Positions 9,833 to 18,948 of a DNA stretch of 64,000 nucleotides are shown here, piece after piece. This stretch comes from Methylobacterium sp. PvR107 (GTDB taxonomy: Bacteria; Pseudomonadota; Alphaproteobacteria; Rhizobiales; Beijerinckiaceae), in assembly GCF_017833295.1 (NCBI RefSeq), contig NZ_JAFIBW010000001.1, positions 6,190,001-6,254,000 on the forward strand, given 5' to 3'. Position 1 is the first letter of the stretch, and every line of letters starts with the position of its first letter. Below the pieces are notes generated by a model. It had not been told where the DNA came from and ran no database searches. It was given only the letters and a program-made list of their open reading frames with translations. Both the position numbers and the translations under genes were made by a program.

Positions 9833-11104
9833 ATGTCGGACGGGGACAGTTCAGCCGCGGGCAGGGCCGGCCGTCCGGCGTCTCACGGCCGCCTCTGGCT
9901 GGCCCTGCTGGCGCTGGCGGGTACGGGCTTCCTCGGATACCGGTCCTGGCCGGACCAGTCCCGGGCGGCGAGCCCGCCGCGCGCGGCCGAGGCGAGGCCG
10001 CCGACCGTGCGGGTTGCCACCGCGGCGCGGGCCGAGGGCGCCCTGAGCCTGACCCAGACGGGCACCACCCAGGCCTTCGACACCGCCAGCCTCTACCCGC
10101 GGGCAACCGGCTACATCGTCGAGCGCAAGGTCGATATCGGCTCGCACGTGAAGGCGGGCGACCTGCTGTTCCGGATCAGCGCGCCCGACCTCGACCAGCA
10201 GCTGGTCCAGGCGCAGTCGCAGGTGCTGCAGCTCCAGGCGGCCCTGATCCAGGCGCGGGCGATGGTCGACCAGGCCGAGGCCAACCGTCACCTCGCCGAC
10301 GTGACCAACCGGCGGACCTCGACGCTGGCCGGCACCGGGGTCGAGACCCGGCAGAACGCCGACACCTCCCAGGCCGGGGTGCTGGCGCAGACCGCCAATG
10401 TCGACGCCGCCAAGGCCGCCGTGAAGGTCGCGCAGGCCAACATCGCCGCCCAGGAGGCGCAGGTCGCCCGCCTGAAGGTTCTGACCGGCTTCGAGGAGAT
10501 CCGCGCGCCCTTCGACGGGGTGGTGACGGCCCGCAACACCGATGTCGGGGACGCGGTCACGGCGGACACGAATACGGGTCCGCCGCTCCTGACGCTGAAC
10601 CGGGACGACGTGCTGCGCATGGCGGTGAACGTGCCGCTCTACGCCGCCGACGGCGTCCGCGACGGGCTGGCCGCCAAGGTCGAGGTGGCGCAGATCCCCG
10701 GCAAGGTCTTTCCCGGCACGGTCTCGCGCTCGTCGACGACCCTGCTCTCCACCGCGCGCACGCTGGTCACGCAGGTCGACATCCCCAATCCCGACGGCGC
10801 GCTGCGGCCGGGGCTCTACATCACCCTCACGCTGGAGATTCCGCGGGTCTCGCCCGCCGTGACGGTGCCGAACGATGCCCTGATCTTCGACCAGCACGGG
10901 ACCCGCGTGGCGGTGGTCGAGCCTTCGGGCGACGGAAGCGGGGTGGTGCGGATGCGCCCGGTGACGATCTTCCGCCAGACCCGCACGCTGCTGGAGCTGC
11001 GCGACGGCCTGAACGGCGGCGAGCGCGTCGTCGTGGGCCCGCCGGCCTCGCTGCGCGACGGCGACAGGGTCAGCCTGCGTCCGGAGGATCGGGCCGGGGC
11101 GTGA
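9833..11104 (+). CDS. RND/MFP-type efflux periplasmic adaptor (HlyD family)
   Basis: Membrane-fusion protein of a tripartite efflux pump. An N-terminal membrane anchor spans about residues 19-36. The biotinyl-lipoyl half ATGYIVERKVDIGSHVKAGDLLF is followed by a long alpha-helical hairpin (about 110-210, rich in Ala, Gln and Glu). The second lipoyl half is EEIRAPFDGVVTARNTDVGD, then beta-barrel and membrane-proximal domains. Normally the inner-membrane RND permease gene follows directly. Here the next gene (168 bp on) is a PQQ dehydrogenase, so the adaptor is an orphan in this window. Start chosen at the ATG before the anchor. Confidence 0.9.
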   Translation: MSDGDSSAAGRAGRPASHGRLWLALLALAGTGFLGYRSWPDQSRAASPPRAAEARPPTVRVATAARAEGALSLTQTGTTQAFDTASLYPRATGYIVERKVDIGSHVKAGDLLFRISAPDLDQQLVQAQSQVLQLQAALIQARAMVDQAEANRHLADVTNRRTSTLAGTGVETRQNADTSQAGVLAQTANVDAAKAAVKVAQANIAAQEAQVARLKVLTGFEEIRAPFDGVVTARNTDVGDAVTADTNTGPPLLTLNRDDVLRMAVNVPLYAADGVRDGLAAKVEVAQIPGKVFPGTVSRSSTTLLSTARTLVTQVDIPNPDGALRPGLYITLTLEIPRVSPAVTVPNDALIFDQHGTRVAVVEPSGDGSGVVRMRPVTIFRQTRTLLELRDGLNGGERVVVGPPASLRDGDRVSLRPEDRAGA

Positions 11105-11271
11105 GCGGCCGCGCGGCGAGAAGCGCGGAACGGAGCGTCTCCACCCGGCAGCCTTGTCCAGCCCTGGGACAGCTACGGCGGCGATAAGCCGTCGGGCATG
11201 CGGCGGCGCCGTGGGGGGCCGCCCCCGGCGCCAGCCGTGACCGGCTGGCTCAGGAAGCGGATAACACCGAC

Positions 11272-13701
11272 GTGGCACTCGGAACGATAGCGCTGTCGAT
11301 CGCGCTGCTTGGCCTCGCCCTCGCGATCTTCGGTCTGCCGCTGGCCTTCGCGGGCGGGTCCTGGTTCTACGTCGCCCTGGGCTTAGGCGTGCTGGCCGCC
11401 GGCGGCGAGCTGGTCCGAGGACGGCAGAGCGGCCTCCGGATCTACGCCCTGGTGCTGGCGGCGGCCTTCGTGTGGACGCTCGGCGAGGTCGGGGTCGACA
11501 CGTGGCAATGGATCCCGCGCGGGGCCCTGATCCTCCTCGCCGGACTCGTGCTCTGCCTGCCCTTCGTCGTGCGGCGCCTGCGCGACGCGCCCGAACGGCC
11601 CTGGAAGCCCAGCCTCGGGAACGGGCCGCTCGTTCTCCGGGCCGTCGTCCTGCTGATCGCGGCCTTGAGCGCCGCGTCGTGGTTCGTCGATCCGGTCGAG
11701 ACGCGCGGCCGTCTGCCGAAGGTCGCGGAAATGGGCTCCGCCGCCGTCGATCCGAGCGGCGTCCCGTATCCGGCCGACGACTGGGTCGCCTATGGCGGCA
11801 CCAATCTCGGCCAGCGCTACTCGGCGCTCACGGACATCACCCCCGGCACTGTCCGGGGCCTCACGGTCGCCTGGGAGCACCACACGGGCGATCTGCGCGG
11901 CGACAGCCGGACCGATTCGAAGGAATTCACGTTCGAAGCCACGCCGATCAAGGTCAACGGGCTGCTCTATCTCTGCACTCCGCACAACATCGTCGAGGCC
12001 CTGGAGCCCGAGACCGGCAAGCGGGTCTGGGCCTTCGATCCGAACATGGCGCGGGACAACCAGTACCAGCACCAGACCTGCCGCGGCGTATCCTACAACG
12101 ACTCGGCCGCTTACACGCCGCCGGCGGGAACGGATCCGACGACGGCCGAGGCGGTCGCGGCCGCCATCGCCGAATGCCCGCGCCGGATCATCGCCGCCTC
12201 GGTGGATGCGCGGCTCTACGCGCTGAATGCCGACACCGGCGCCCTGTGCAGGACCTTCGGGGCGAACGGGTTCATCGACCTGAAGGCGCAGATGCCGAAC
12301 CTCAGGCGCGCCAGCTATCAGCAGACCTCGGCGCCGCTGGTGACCCGGAACCTCATCGTCCTCGGCAGCGCGATCGCCGACAACTACTACGCGGACAACC
12401 CCTCGGGCGTGATCCGCGCCTTCGACGTGCGGACCGGCGCGATCGTCTGGAAGTTCGACGCCGGCAAGCCCGGCGAGACCGCGCCGCTGCAGCCCGGCGC
12501 GCTCTACGAGCCCAATTCGGCCGTGGCCTGGACGCAGTTCTCGGCCGACGAGGCTTTGGGGCTGGTCTACGTGCCGTTCGGAAACCGGGCGCCCGATCAG
12601 ATCGGCGTGTCGCGGTCGGAGACGGACGAGGCCCTCGTCGATGCCCTGGCGGCGCTGGACTTGGAGACGGGCAGGCTGACCTGGGCGTTCCGGACCACCT
12701 ATCATGACCTGTGGGACCGCGATAACCCGTCCCAGCCGGTTCTCCTGACCCTGCCGCAGGGCGGCGGGACAGTGCCGGCCATCCTGATCCCCACCAAGGT
12801 CGGCAACGTCTGGGTCCTCGATCGCCGCACCGGCGCCCCGATCCGGCCGGTCTCCGAGGTCTCGGTCTCGACCCGGACCGACATCCCGGGGGAGGCGCCG
12901 TCTTCGGTCCAGCCGATGTCGTCGCTGAGCTTCGCGCCCGCGGCGCTGACGGAGGCCGACATGTGGGGCGTCACGCCCTTCGACCAGATCCAGTGCCGCC
13001 TCGCCTTCCGGTCGAACCGCTACGACGGCAATCCGTTCACGCCGCCCCAGGCGTCAGGCGGCGCGATCATCTGGCCCGGCAATATCGGGGTGTTCAACTG
13101 GGGCTCGGTGGCCGTCGATCCGGTCCATCACTGGATGATCGCGACGCCGCAATACCTGACCTACCTCTACCGCCTGCTGCCGCGGCCGCCGGGCGACCCG
13201 GAGAAGCGCCTCGTCACCGCCGACCCGGATTCCACCCCAGGCAACGAGAATCTCGGCGGCCCCTACGCGGTCTCCATCGCCCACATGCGCTCGGCCCTCG
13301 GCGTCCCGTGCAACGCGCCGCCCTGGGGTGTGCGGGTGGGGGTGAACCTCGCGGACGGCACCACCGCCTGGAAGCACCGCAACGGCACCGTCGCAGGGCA
13401 GAAGATCGCCGGTCTCGCGGTCCCGATCCCGTTCGAGATGGGCATGCTGGCCCATGGCGGCACCCTCGCCACGGCCGGCGGGGTCGCCTTCTCGGGCGCG
13501 ACGCTCGACGACCGCATCCGCGCTTACGACATGCAGACCGGGGAGATCCTGTGGACCAGGGCGCTGCCGGCCGGCGGCCAGGCCACGCCGATGACCTATC
13601 GCGGCAAGGACGGCCGGCAATACGTGGTGATCGCGGCGGGCGGGCACGGTTCGCTCGGCACAACGCCGGGTGACTCGGTCATCGCCTTCCGGCTCGATTG
13701 A
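11272..13701 (+). CDS. gcd: Membrane-bound PQQ-dependent dehydrogenase, glucose/quinate/shikimate family
   Basis: Quinoprotein that oxidises a sugar or polyol in the periplasm and passes electrons to ubiquinone. The 809 residues comprise about five N-terminal membrane helices (residues 1-140, including TWQWIPRGALILLAGLVL) and an eight-bladed PQQ propeller. The propeller starts near DDWVAYGGTNLGQRYS and ends YVVIAAGGHGSLGTTPGD, both family signatures. Translation starts at GTG; AGGAAG lies 15 nt upstream. Substrate choice among glucose, quinate and related polyols cannot be read from sequence. Gluconate production by such enzymes dissolves mineral phosphate, fitting a plant-associated lifestyle. 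It is convergent with the next gene. Confidence 0.92.
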   Translation: MALGTIALSIALLGLALAIFGLPLAFAGGSWFYVALGLGVLAAGGELVRGRQSGLRIYALVLAAAFVWTLGEVGVDTWQWIPRGALILLAGLVLCLPFVVRRLRDAPERPWKPSLGNGPLVLRAVVLLIAALSAASWFVDPVETRGRLPKVAEMGSAAVDPSGVPYPADDWVAYGGTNLGQRYSALTDITPGTVRGLTVAWEHHTGDLRGDSRTDSKEFTFEATPIKVNGLLYLCTPHNIVEALEPETGKRVWAFDPNMARDNQYQHQTCRGVSYNDSAAYTPPAGTDPTTAEAVAAAIAECPRRIIAASVDARLYALNADTGALCRTFGANGFIDLKAQMPNLRRASYQQTSAPLVTRNLIVLGSAIADNYYADNPSGVIRAFDVRTGAIVWKFDAGKPGETAPLQPGALYEPNSAVAWTQFSADEALGLVYVPFGNRAPDQIGVSRSETDEALVDALAALDLETGRLTWAFRTTYHDLWDRDNPSQPVLLTLPQGGGTVPAILIPTKVGNVWVLDRRTGAPIRPVSEVSVSTRTDIPGEAPSSVQPMSSLSFAPAALTEADMWGVTPFDQIQCRLAFRSNRYDGNPFTPPQASGGAIIWPGNIGVFNWGSVAVDPVHHWMIATPQYLTYLYRLLPRPPGDPEKRLVTADPDSTPGNENLGGPYAVSIAHMRSALGVPCNAPPWGVRVGVNLADGTTAWKHRNGTVAGQKIAGLAVPIPFEMGMLAHGGTLATAGGVAFSGATLDDRIRAYDMQTGEILWTRALPAGGQATPMTYRGKDGRQYVVIAAGGHGSLGTTPGDSVIAFRLD

Positions 13702-13765
13702 TCCGTCGCGCACCTGTCGCGAGCCCGGGAATCGCCGGCCTCGCAGCGCCGTGGACGTTGCGGTG

Positions 13766-13787
13766 GCCCCGGCCGTCCGGCCGGGGC
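13766..13787. terminator. Hairpin between convergent genes
   Basis: A perfect 10-bp stem (GCCCCGGCCG paired with CGGCCGGGGC) around a two-base centre lies between the ends of gcd and the DHDPS-like gene. It may stop transcription from both sides. There is no T-run, so factor-independent termination is uncertain. Confidence 0.5.
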
Positions 13788-13797
13788 AGGGGAGCTT

Positions 13798-14733
13798 CTA
13801 ACCCGCGAGCCGCGCCCGCGCGTCGGTGCGGGCGAGGCGCGCCAGCAGGTACTCGACTTCGGCCTTCGCGGTGGCAGTCAGCGCCTGCGAGGGTTTGCGC
13901 TGCGCGTCGGAGGCGAAGATGCCCCGTCGCATGAACACGTATTTGCGCACCGCGAGCCCCAGCGGGCCCTGCTGCTGCTCGTAGCGGAGATAGGGGAGGT
14001 GGGCGTCGAACAGGTCGTGGGCGGCATCGCGCTCACCGGCCTGGCCGAGGCGGACCACGTCGACCAGCATTTCCGGGAAGGCGTAGCCGGTATTGGCCCC
14101 GTCGGCGCCGCGCTCGGTCTCGAAGTCGAGGAACAGGCCGCCGTTGCCGACCAGGATCGAGATGTGGCGCATGGAGCCGTCCGCCTCGAAGCCGCGCAGC
14201 GTCGAGATCTTCTCCAGCCCCGGCCAGTCCTCGTGCTTGAGCATCACGCAGGACGGGTTGTCGGTGACAATCCGGCGGATCACGCCCGGCGCCATCTGGA
14301 CCGAGAAGGTGAGGGGGTAATCCTGCAGGACGAAGGGCACGTCCGGCCCGATCGCCTCGACGGCGTTGCGGTAGTAGCCGACGACCTGATCGTCGGTGCG
14401 CAGGGTGTTGGGCGGGGCGATCATCACGCCGGCCGCGCCCAGCTCCATCACCTCCCGGGCCAGCGACCGCATGGCCGCGAAGCCCGGCGCCGTCACGCCG
14501 ACGATCACCGGGAGCCGGGTGCGCCCGAGGACGCGCCGCGCCACCGCAATGCCTTCGGCGTGGTCGAGCTTGCCGGCCTCACCGAGCTGGCCGAGGATCG
14601 TCAGGCCGTCGACGCCGGCCGACCCGAAGAAGTCGGTCATCCGGTCGAGCGACGTCTCGTCGATCCGGCCGTCCGGATGGAACGGCGTCGGAGCGATCGG
14701 CACGACGCCGCCGATTTCGCTGGTGAGGGGCAT
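13798..14733 (-). CDS. Dihydrodipicolinate synthase-family aldolase/dehydratase
   Basis: Class I aldolase of the DapA/NAL superfamily, 311 residues. It has the start pattern GGVVPIAPTPFHPDGRID, the conserved Tyr in FVLQDYPLTF and the probable Schiff-base Lys in CVMLKHEDWPG. It is not the lysine-biosynthetic DapA by sequence; family members cleave or dehydrate 2-oxo sugar acids or related pyruvate aldols. The start at 14733 follows GGAGA; an in-frame ATG at 14778 is also possible. It lies 116 bp behind the molybdenum hydroxylase subunit gene on the same strand and may share its operon. Substrate unknown. Confidence 0.8.
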   Translation of the reverse strand: MPLTSEIGGVVPIAPTPFHPDGRIDETSLDRMTDFFGSAGVDGLTILGQLGEAGKLDHAEGIAVARRVLGRTRLPVIVGVTAPGFAAMRSLAREVMELGAAGVMIAPPNTLRTDDQVVGYYRNAVEAIGPDVPFVLQDYPLTFSVQMAPGVIRRIVTDNPSCVMLKHEDWPGLEKISTLRGFEADGSMRHISILVGNGGLFLDFETERGADGANTGYAFPEMLVDVVRLGQAGERDAAHDLFDAHLPYLRYEQQQGPLGLAVRKYVFMRRGIFASDAQRKPSQALTATAKAEVEYLLARLARTDARARLAG

Positions 14734-14849
14734 GCCGATCTCCGCGCTGCTGCGGCGGCCGCCGGCCGCCGATGGCATGCCCCATACTAAAAAATCCCGG
14801 GCGCTGCGACACGCCCGGGATGGGATGAGGCGGTGATCAGCCCATTCGA

Positions 14850-17126
14850 TCAGCCCAGCAGCTTGTCGAGGGTGATCGGCATCTCGCGCACCCGCACGCC
14901 GGTGGCGTGCCAGACCGCGTTGGCGATGGCGCCCACCGTGCCGGTGATGCCGATCTCGCCGACGCCCTTCACGCCGAGCGCGTTCACCACCGCGTCGTCC
15001 TCGTGGACCAGGATCGCCGCCATGGCGGGAATGTCGGCGTTCACCGGCACGTGGTACTCGGCGAGGTTGTCGTTGAGGAAGCGACCGGTGCGCGGATCCA
15101 TCTCGGCCCGCTCGTGCAGGGCGAAGGACAGGCCCCAGATCATCCCGCCGTAATACTGGCTCTGGACGAGCCGCGGGTTGATCACCCGGCCAGCCGCGAA
15201 GGCGCCGACGAGGCGGCTCACCCGGATCTGGCCGAGATCGGGGTCGACCTTCACCTCGGCGAAGACCGCGCCGTGGGCGTGCATGGCGTAGGAGGCCTGC
15301 GCCGCCGGGTCGGCGCCGGCCTTGCCCTGGCCCTCGATGCTGGCCCGGCCGGCCCGCTGGAGGATGTCGGTGACGGATTCGCTCCGGCCCGGGTCGTCGC
15401 GCCGGGTCAGACGCCCGCCCGCGGCGGTCACGCCGGCATTGCCGGCGCCGTAGAGCGGGGAGGCGGGGTCGTTGGTGGCGAGATCCGCGAGCTGCCGGAT
15501 CACGTCGGCCGCAGCCGCGTGGATCGCGTTGCCGGCGGTGGCGGTGTGGCCCGAGCCGCCCGCGATGCCGGCATTCGGAAGGTCCGAGGAGCCCATCCGG
15601 AAGGTGAGGGCGTCCATCCCGATCCCGAGCCCGTCGGCAGCGATCTGGGCGAGCGCCGTCCAGGATCCCTGGCCCATGTCGATGGCCCCGAGCTCCACCG
15701 TGCCGGTGCCGTCGGCGCGGATCTCGGCACGGGCCATGCCTTCGAAGATCAGCGCCGGGAAGGTGGCGGTACCCATGCCGGTGCCGACCAGGAACCCGTC
15801 CCTGTCGCGGGTCTGGCGGGCTTTCAGCGGGCGTCCGGCCCAGCCGAAGGCCTCGGCGCCGCGGCGGTAGCATTCCCGCAGGGCCTTGGAGGAGAACGGC
15901 TTGCCGGTGATCGGCTCGACCTCGGCGTAGTTGGCGAGCCGGAAATCCAGCGGGTCCATGCCGAGCTCAAAGGCCATCTCGTCCAGCGCGCTCTCCAGGG
16001 CGACGCTGCCGGTAGCCTCGCCGGGCGCGCGCATGAACAAAGGCGTGCCGGTGTCGAGGCGCACGGCCTCGTGCCGGATCGCGATGGCCGGGCTCGCGTA
16101 GAGGGTGCTGGTCGCCCGGCCCGCCGGCTCGAAGAAATCGTCGAAGCTCGACGAGGCGGTGCGGATGTGATGGTCGAGGGCCGTCAGCTTGCCGGACGCA
16201 TCGGCGCCGAGCCGGAGGGTCTGCCGGGTCGGCCCGCGATGGCCCATCGGGCCGTACATCTGGGTGCGGGTCGGAACGAGCTTCACCGGCCGGCCCACGA
16301 GCTTGGCTGCCATGCAGGCCAGCACCTGCGGCCCGGCGGGGACGCCCTTCGAGCCGAAGCCGCCGCCGAGATAGGGGCTCTCGATGTGGATGTCGTCGGG
16401 GCTGATGCCGAACAACCCGGCGAGGCGGCCCTGCGACATGGCGAGCGCCTGGGTCGGCATGTGCAGCGTCAGCCGATCCCCGTCCCAGCTGGCCACGGCC
16501 GCGTGCGGCTCCATGGCGTTGTGGTACTGGGCCGGCGTCTCGTAGGTGGCGGCGATCGTCTTGGACGCGGCCGCGAGCCCGGCCTCGACGTCGCCGTCCG
16601 TCTCGACCGGCGGCGCGCCGACGCCGACCGAATCCGGCGTGAAGGCCTCGCCGGAATCGAGCCCGATCCGCGGCGTCTCGGCCGCGTAGGTCGGGGCGAG
16701 CAGCCGGGCGCCCTCGGTGGCCGCCTCCAGGGTCTCGGCGATCACCACGGCGATGGGCTGGTTGGCGTAGCGGACGCGGTCGTTCTGCAGGAGGTCGAGG
16801 CGGAACGTGAAGGGCCCGTCCTTGGCATCCGGGTCCTTGGCGAGAGTCGGGACGTTGCCCGGTCGCATCACCGCCACGACGCCGGGATGCGCCTCGGCGG
16901 CGGCCACGTCGAGCCCGGTGACGCGGCCCTTCGCGATCCGGGCAACGCAGAGCGCCGCGTGGAGCGTGCCAGGAGGCAGGTTGTCGGCGGAGAAGCGGGC
17001 TTGGCCGGTCACCTTGAGCGGGCCGTCGCGCCGGGTCAGCGGCTGGCCGATGCTGGAGCCGAGCCGGACCGAGCCGGCGGGGAGGTTCGAGGCGGGCGTG
17101 TGCGATGGCTTGGAGGTCGCGGTCAT
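14850..17126 (-). CDS. paoC: Xanthine/aldehyde oxidoreductase, molybdenum-binding large subunit (PaoC/YagR type)
   Basis: Catalytic subunit of a molybdenum hydroxylase, 758 residues. The N-terminal part has the a/b-hammerhead domain (GQARFSADNLPPGTLHAAL). The molybdopterin domain holds YLGGGFGSKG (cofactor binding) and the C-terminal KGVGEIGITGT, whose Glu is the catalytic base of the family. Partner subunits lie upstream in the order Fe-S, FAD, Mo, as in E. coli paoABC. Likely role: oxidation of aldehydes, possibly aromatic, in the cytoplasm or periplasm. No Tat signal is seen on the small subunit here. No maturation chaperone (PaoD/XdhC type) lies nearby. Start taken at the ATG at 17126. 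Confidence 0.88.
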   Translation of the reverse strand: MTATSKPSHTPASNLPAGSVRLGSSIGQPLTRRDGPLKVTGQARFSADNLPPGTLHAALCVARIAKGRVTGLDVAAAEAHPGVVAVMRPGNVPTLAKDPDAKDGPFTFRLDLLQNDRVRYANQPIAVVIAETLEAATEGARLLAPTYAAETPRIGLDSGEAFTPDSVGVGAPPVETDGDVEAGLAAASKTIAATYETPAQYHNAMEPHAAVASWDGDRLTLHMPTQALAMSQGRLAGLFGISPDDIHIESPYLGGGFGSKGVPAGPQVLACMAAKLVGRPVKLVPTRTQMYGPMGHRGPTRQTLRLGADASGKLTALDHHIRTASSSFDDFFEPAGRATSTLYASPAIAIRHEAVRLDTGTPLFMRAPGEATGSVALESALDEMAFELGMDPLDFRLANYAEVEPITGKPFSSKALRECYRRGAEAFGWAGRPLKARQTRDRDGFLVGTGMGTATFPALIFEGMARAEIRADGTGTVELGAIDMGQGSWTALAQIAADGLGIGMDALTFRMGSSDLPNAGIAGGSGHTATAGNAIHAAAADVIRQLADLATNDPASPLYGAGNAGVTAAGGRLTRRDDPGRSESVTDILQRAGRASIEGQGKAGADPAAQASYAMHAHGAVFAEVKVDPDLGQIRVSRLVGAFAAGRVINPRLVQSQYYGGMIWGLSFALHERAEMDPRTGRFLNDNLAEYHVPVNADIPAMAAILVHEDDAVVNALGVKGVGEIGITGTVGAIANAVWHATGVRVREMPITLDKLLG

Positions 17127-17181
17127 GCGGGTCTCCTCAAGACGGATTCCGGTTGAATCCTACGGTTGCAGTGACCCGCTC

Positions 17182-17273
17182 CGTCATCACGAGCGGAGCG
17201 AAGTGACCCAGGGCAGCGCGACGCCGGGACGCATGCTGCTGCACTGGATGGCTTCGCTGCGCTCGCAAAGACG
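17182..17273. repeat. Palindromic intergenic repeat, family 2 (copy 2)
   Basis: The left arm CGTCATCACGAGCGGAGCGA (17182) and right arm TTCGCTGCGCTCGCAAAGAC (17253) form a long imperfect inverted repeat in the 171-bp gap between the FAD and Mo subunit genes. It is the clearest copy of the family also seen at 2588-2680 and 53714-53793. Its place inside an operon could lower expression of the distal gene. Confidence 0.75.
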
Positions 17274-17297
17274 GCGGCGGGGCCATCGAAGGCGGCG

Positions 17298-18341
17298 TCA
17301 GACGATGCCGAACGGGGAGGCGGGGAGCGCCGGGATCCGGGCGGGCGTCCCGGCGGCAGCCTGGGTCAGCGCGCGGATCGCCACCCGGCGGGCGAGCTCG
17401 ATCTTGAAGGCGTTGGCCTCGCCGGTGGGCTTGGCGCCGGCCAGCGCAGCGGCGGCAGCCTTCGCGTAGGCCTCGGGGGAGGGCGCCTGTCCGGCGAGCG
17501 CCGCCTCGGCCTCCGCCACCCGCCAGGGTTTGAGCGCCAGACCGCCGAAGGCGAGGCGCGCCTGGCCGATCGTGCCGCCGGCCTCCAGGGTGAGGGCGGC
17601 GGCCGCCGAGACCACCGCGAAGGCGTAGGAGGTGCGGTCCCGGACCTTGAGGTAGCGGGCATGGTTTCGGAAGGTGGTCGCCTCGGGCGGCAGGCGCAGG
17701 GCGGTGATCAGTTCGCCGGGCCGCAGCTCCGTCTCCCGCTCCGGCTGGTCGCCGGGCAGGCGGTGGAACCCGGTGAGCGGCACTTCCCGGGCACCGTCCG
17801 GCCCGGCAATCTCCACCACCGCGTCGAGGGCGGCGAGGGGGACGCAGAAATCGGACGGGTGGGTGGCGATGCAATGCTCGCTCCAGCCCTGGACCGCGTG
17901 GATCCGGGTGGCGTGCCCCAGCGCCGCGCAGCCGGAGCCGGGCGCGCGCTTGTTGCAGGCCGAGACGGCGTCGGAGAAGTATTGGCAGCGGGTGCGCTGC
18001 ATCAGGTTGCCGCCGACCGTGGCGGCGTTGCGCAGCTGGGCCGAGGCGCCCGCCAGCAGGGCCTCGGCCACCATCGGGTAGGCCTTGGCGAAGGCGGGGT
18101 CATGGGCGAGGTCGCTGTTGCGCACCAGGGCGCCGACCCGCGTCGTGCCGTCCGGCAGCCGCTCGATGGCCGAGAGGCCGGGGAGGCGGGTGATGTCGAC
18201 GACCCGCTCCGGGGTGGCGACGCCGCCCTTCATCAGGTCGACCAAGTTGGTGCCGGCGGCGAGATAGGCGGTGCCCGGAAGCTGGCCGGCCGCCACGGCC
18301 TCGGGCACGCTCGCGGGGCGGATGTAGTCGAAGGTCCTCAC
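17298..18341 (-). CDS. paoB: FAD-binding subunit of molybdenum hydroxylase with extra Fe-S cysteines (PaoB/YagS type)
   Basis: Middle electron-transfer subunit, 347 residues. The PCMH FAD fold is seen in YLAAGTNLVDLMKGG (27-40) and NAATVGGNLMQRT (105-117). Cysteines 119, 129, 138 and 157 occur in RCQYFSD, CNKRAPGSGCAA and EHCIATHPSDFC. These match the loop that carries an additional [4Fe-4S] cluster in E. coli PaoB, a cluster absent from ordinary xanthine dehydrogenase FAD subunits. The GTG start at 18341 overlaps the TGA of the Fe-S subunit gene (GTGA), indicating translational coupling. An upstream in-frame extension to 18533 lies inside the neighbouring gene and is not used. Confidence 0.9.
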   Translation of the reverse strand: MRTFDYIRPASVPEAVAAGQLPGTAYLAAGTNLVDLMKGGVATPERVVDITRLPGLSAIERLPDGTTRVGALVRNSDLAHDPAFAKAYPMVAEALLAGASAQLRNAATVGGNLMQRTRCQYFSDAVSACNKRAPGSGCAALGHATRIHAVQGWSEHCIATHPSDFCVPLAALDAVVEIAGPDGAREVPLTGFHRLPGDQPERETELRPGELITALRLPPEATTFRNHARYLKVRDRTSYAFAVVSAAAALTLEAGGTIGQARLAFGGLALKPWRVAEAEAALAGQAPSPEAYAKAAAAALAGAKPTGEANAFKIELARRVAIRALTQAAAGTPARIPALPASPFGIV

Positions 18342-18832
18342 GCCGCGTCCTCCCGCTGCTCCGAGGTCCGGGCGGCCGCGTCCTGCACGGCGTCCAGGAT
18401 GCCCGCGTAGGCGCCGCAGCGGCAGAGATTGCCGCTCATGCCCTCGCGGATGCGCTCGGGATCGGTGCCGGCATGGCCCTCGCGGATCAGGCCGACCGCG
18501 CTCATGATCTGGCCGGGCGTGCAGAAGCCGCACTGGAAGCCGTCATGGGCGATGAAGGCCGCCTGGACCGGGTGGAGCCGGTCGCCCTCGGCGAGCCCCT
18601 CGATGGTCAGCACCTCGGCGCCGTCGAGGCTTGCGGCGAGGGTCAGGCAGCTGTTGATGCGCCGCCCGTCCACCAGGACCGTGCAGGCGCCGCACTGGCC
18701 GCGGTCGCAGCCCTTCTTGGCACCCGTCAGACCGAGGCGCTCGCGCAGGAGATCGAGGAGGGTGACGCGCGGATCGTCGAGGGCGATCTCGCGCGGCTGC
18801 CCGTTCAGGGTGAGCCTGAGGGGAATGGTCAT
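18338..18832 (-). CDS. paoA: [2Fe-2S] subunit of molybdenum hydroxylase (PaoA/YagT type)
   Basis: First gene of the operon, 164 residues. The plant-type ferredoxin cluster is bound by Cys42, Cys47, Cys50 and Cys62 (GCDRGQCGACTVLVDGRRIN). The second cluster, in the helical domain, uses Cys101, Cys104, Cys137 and Cys139 (QCGFCTPGQ and GNLCRCGAY). It passes electrons from the Mo centre to FAD. Unlike E. coli PaoA there is no N-terminal Tat leader: the protein begins MTIPLRLTLNG, so this enzyme is probably cytoplasmic. The ATG at 18832 is chosen because it aligns with the family; the frame is open much further upstream without homology. Confidence 0.92.
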   Translation of the reverse strand: MTIPLRLTLNGQPREIALDDPRVTLLDLLRERLGLTGAKKGCDRGQCGACTVLVDGRRINSCLTLAASLDGAEVLTIEGLAEGDRLHPVQAAFIAHDGFQCGFCTPGQIMSAVGLIREGHAGTDPERIREGMSGNLCRCGAYAGILDAVQDAAARTSEQREDAA

Positions 18833-18948
18833 GCGGGGGTCCCGGCTTTCAAGGCTGGAACCGTTACAGATAGCCGCTCCCACGCTCGCGGCGAGGCCTT
18901 CAGCGGGAAGCGATGTGCGCAAGATCACGGCACGCGAGGGTTGCGCGC

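Noticed and set aside
14734..15873. N-terminal extension of the DHDPS-like frame
   Set aside because: It overlaps the molybdenum subunit gene in another frame and is Arg-rich shadow sequence. The family begins at about 14733.
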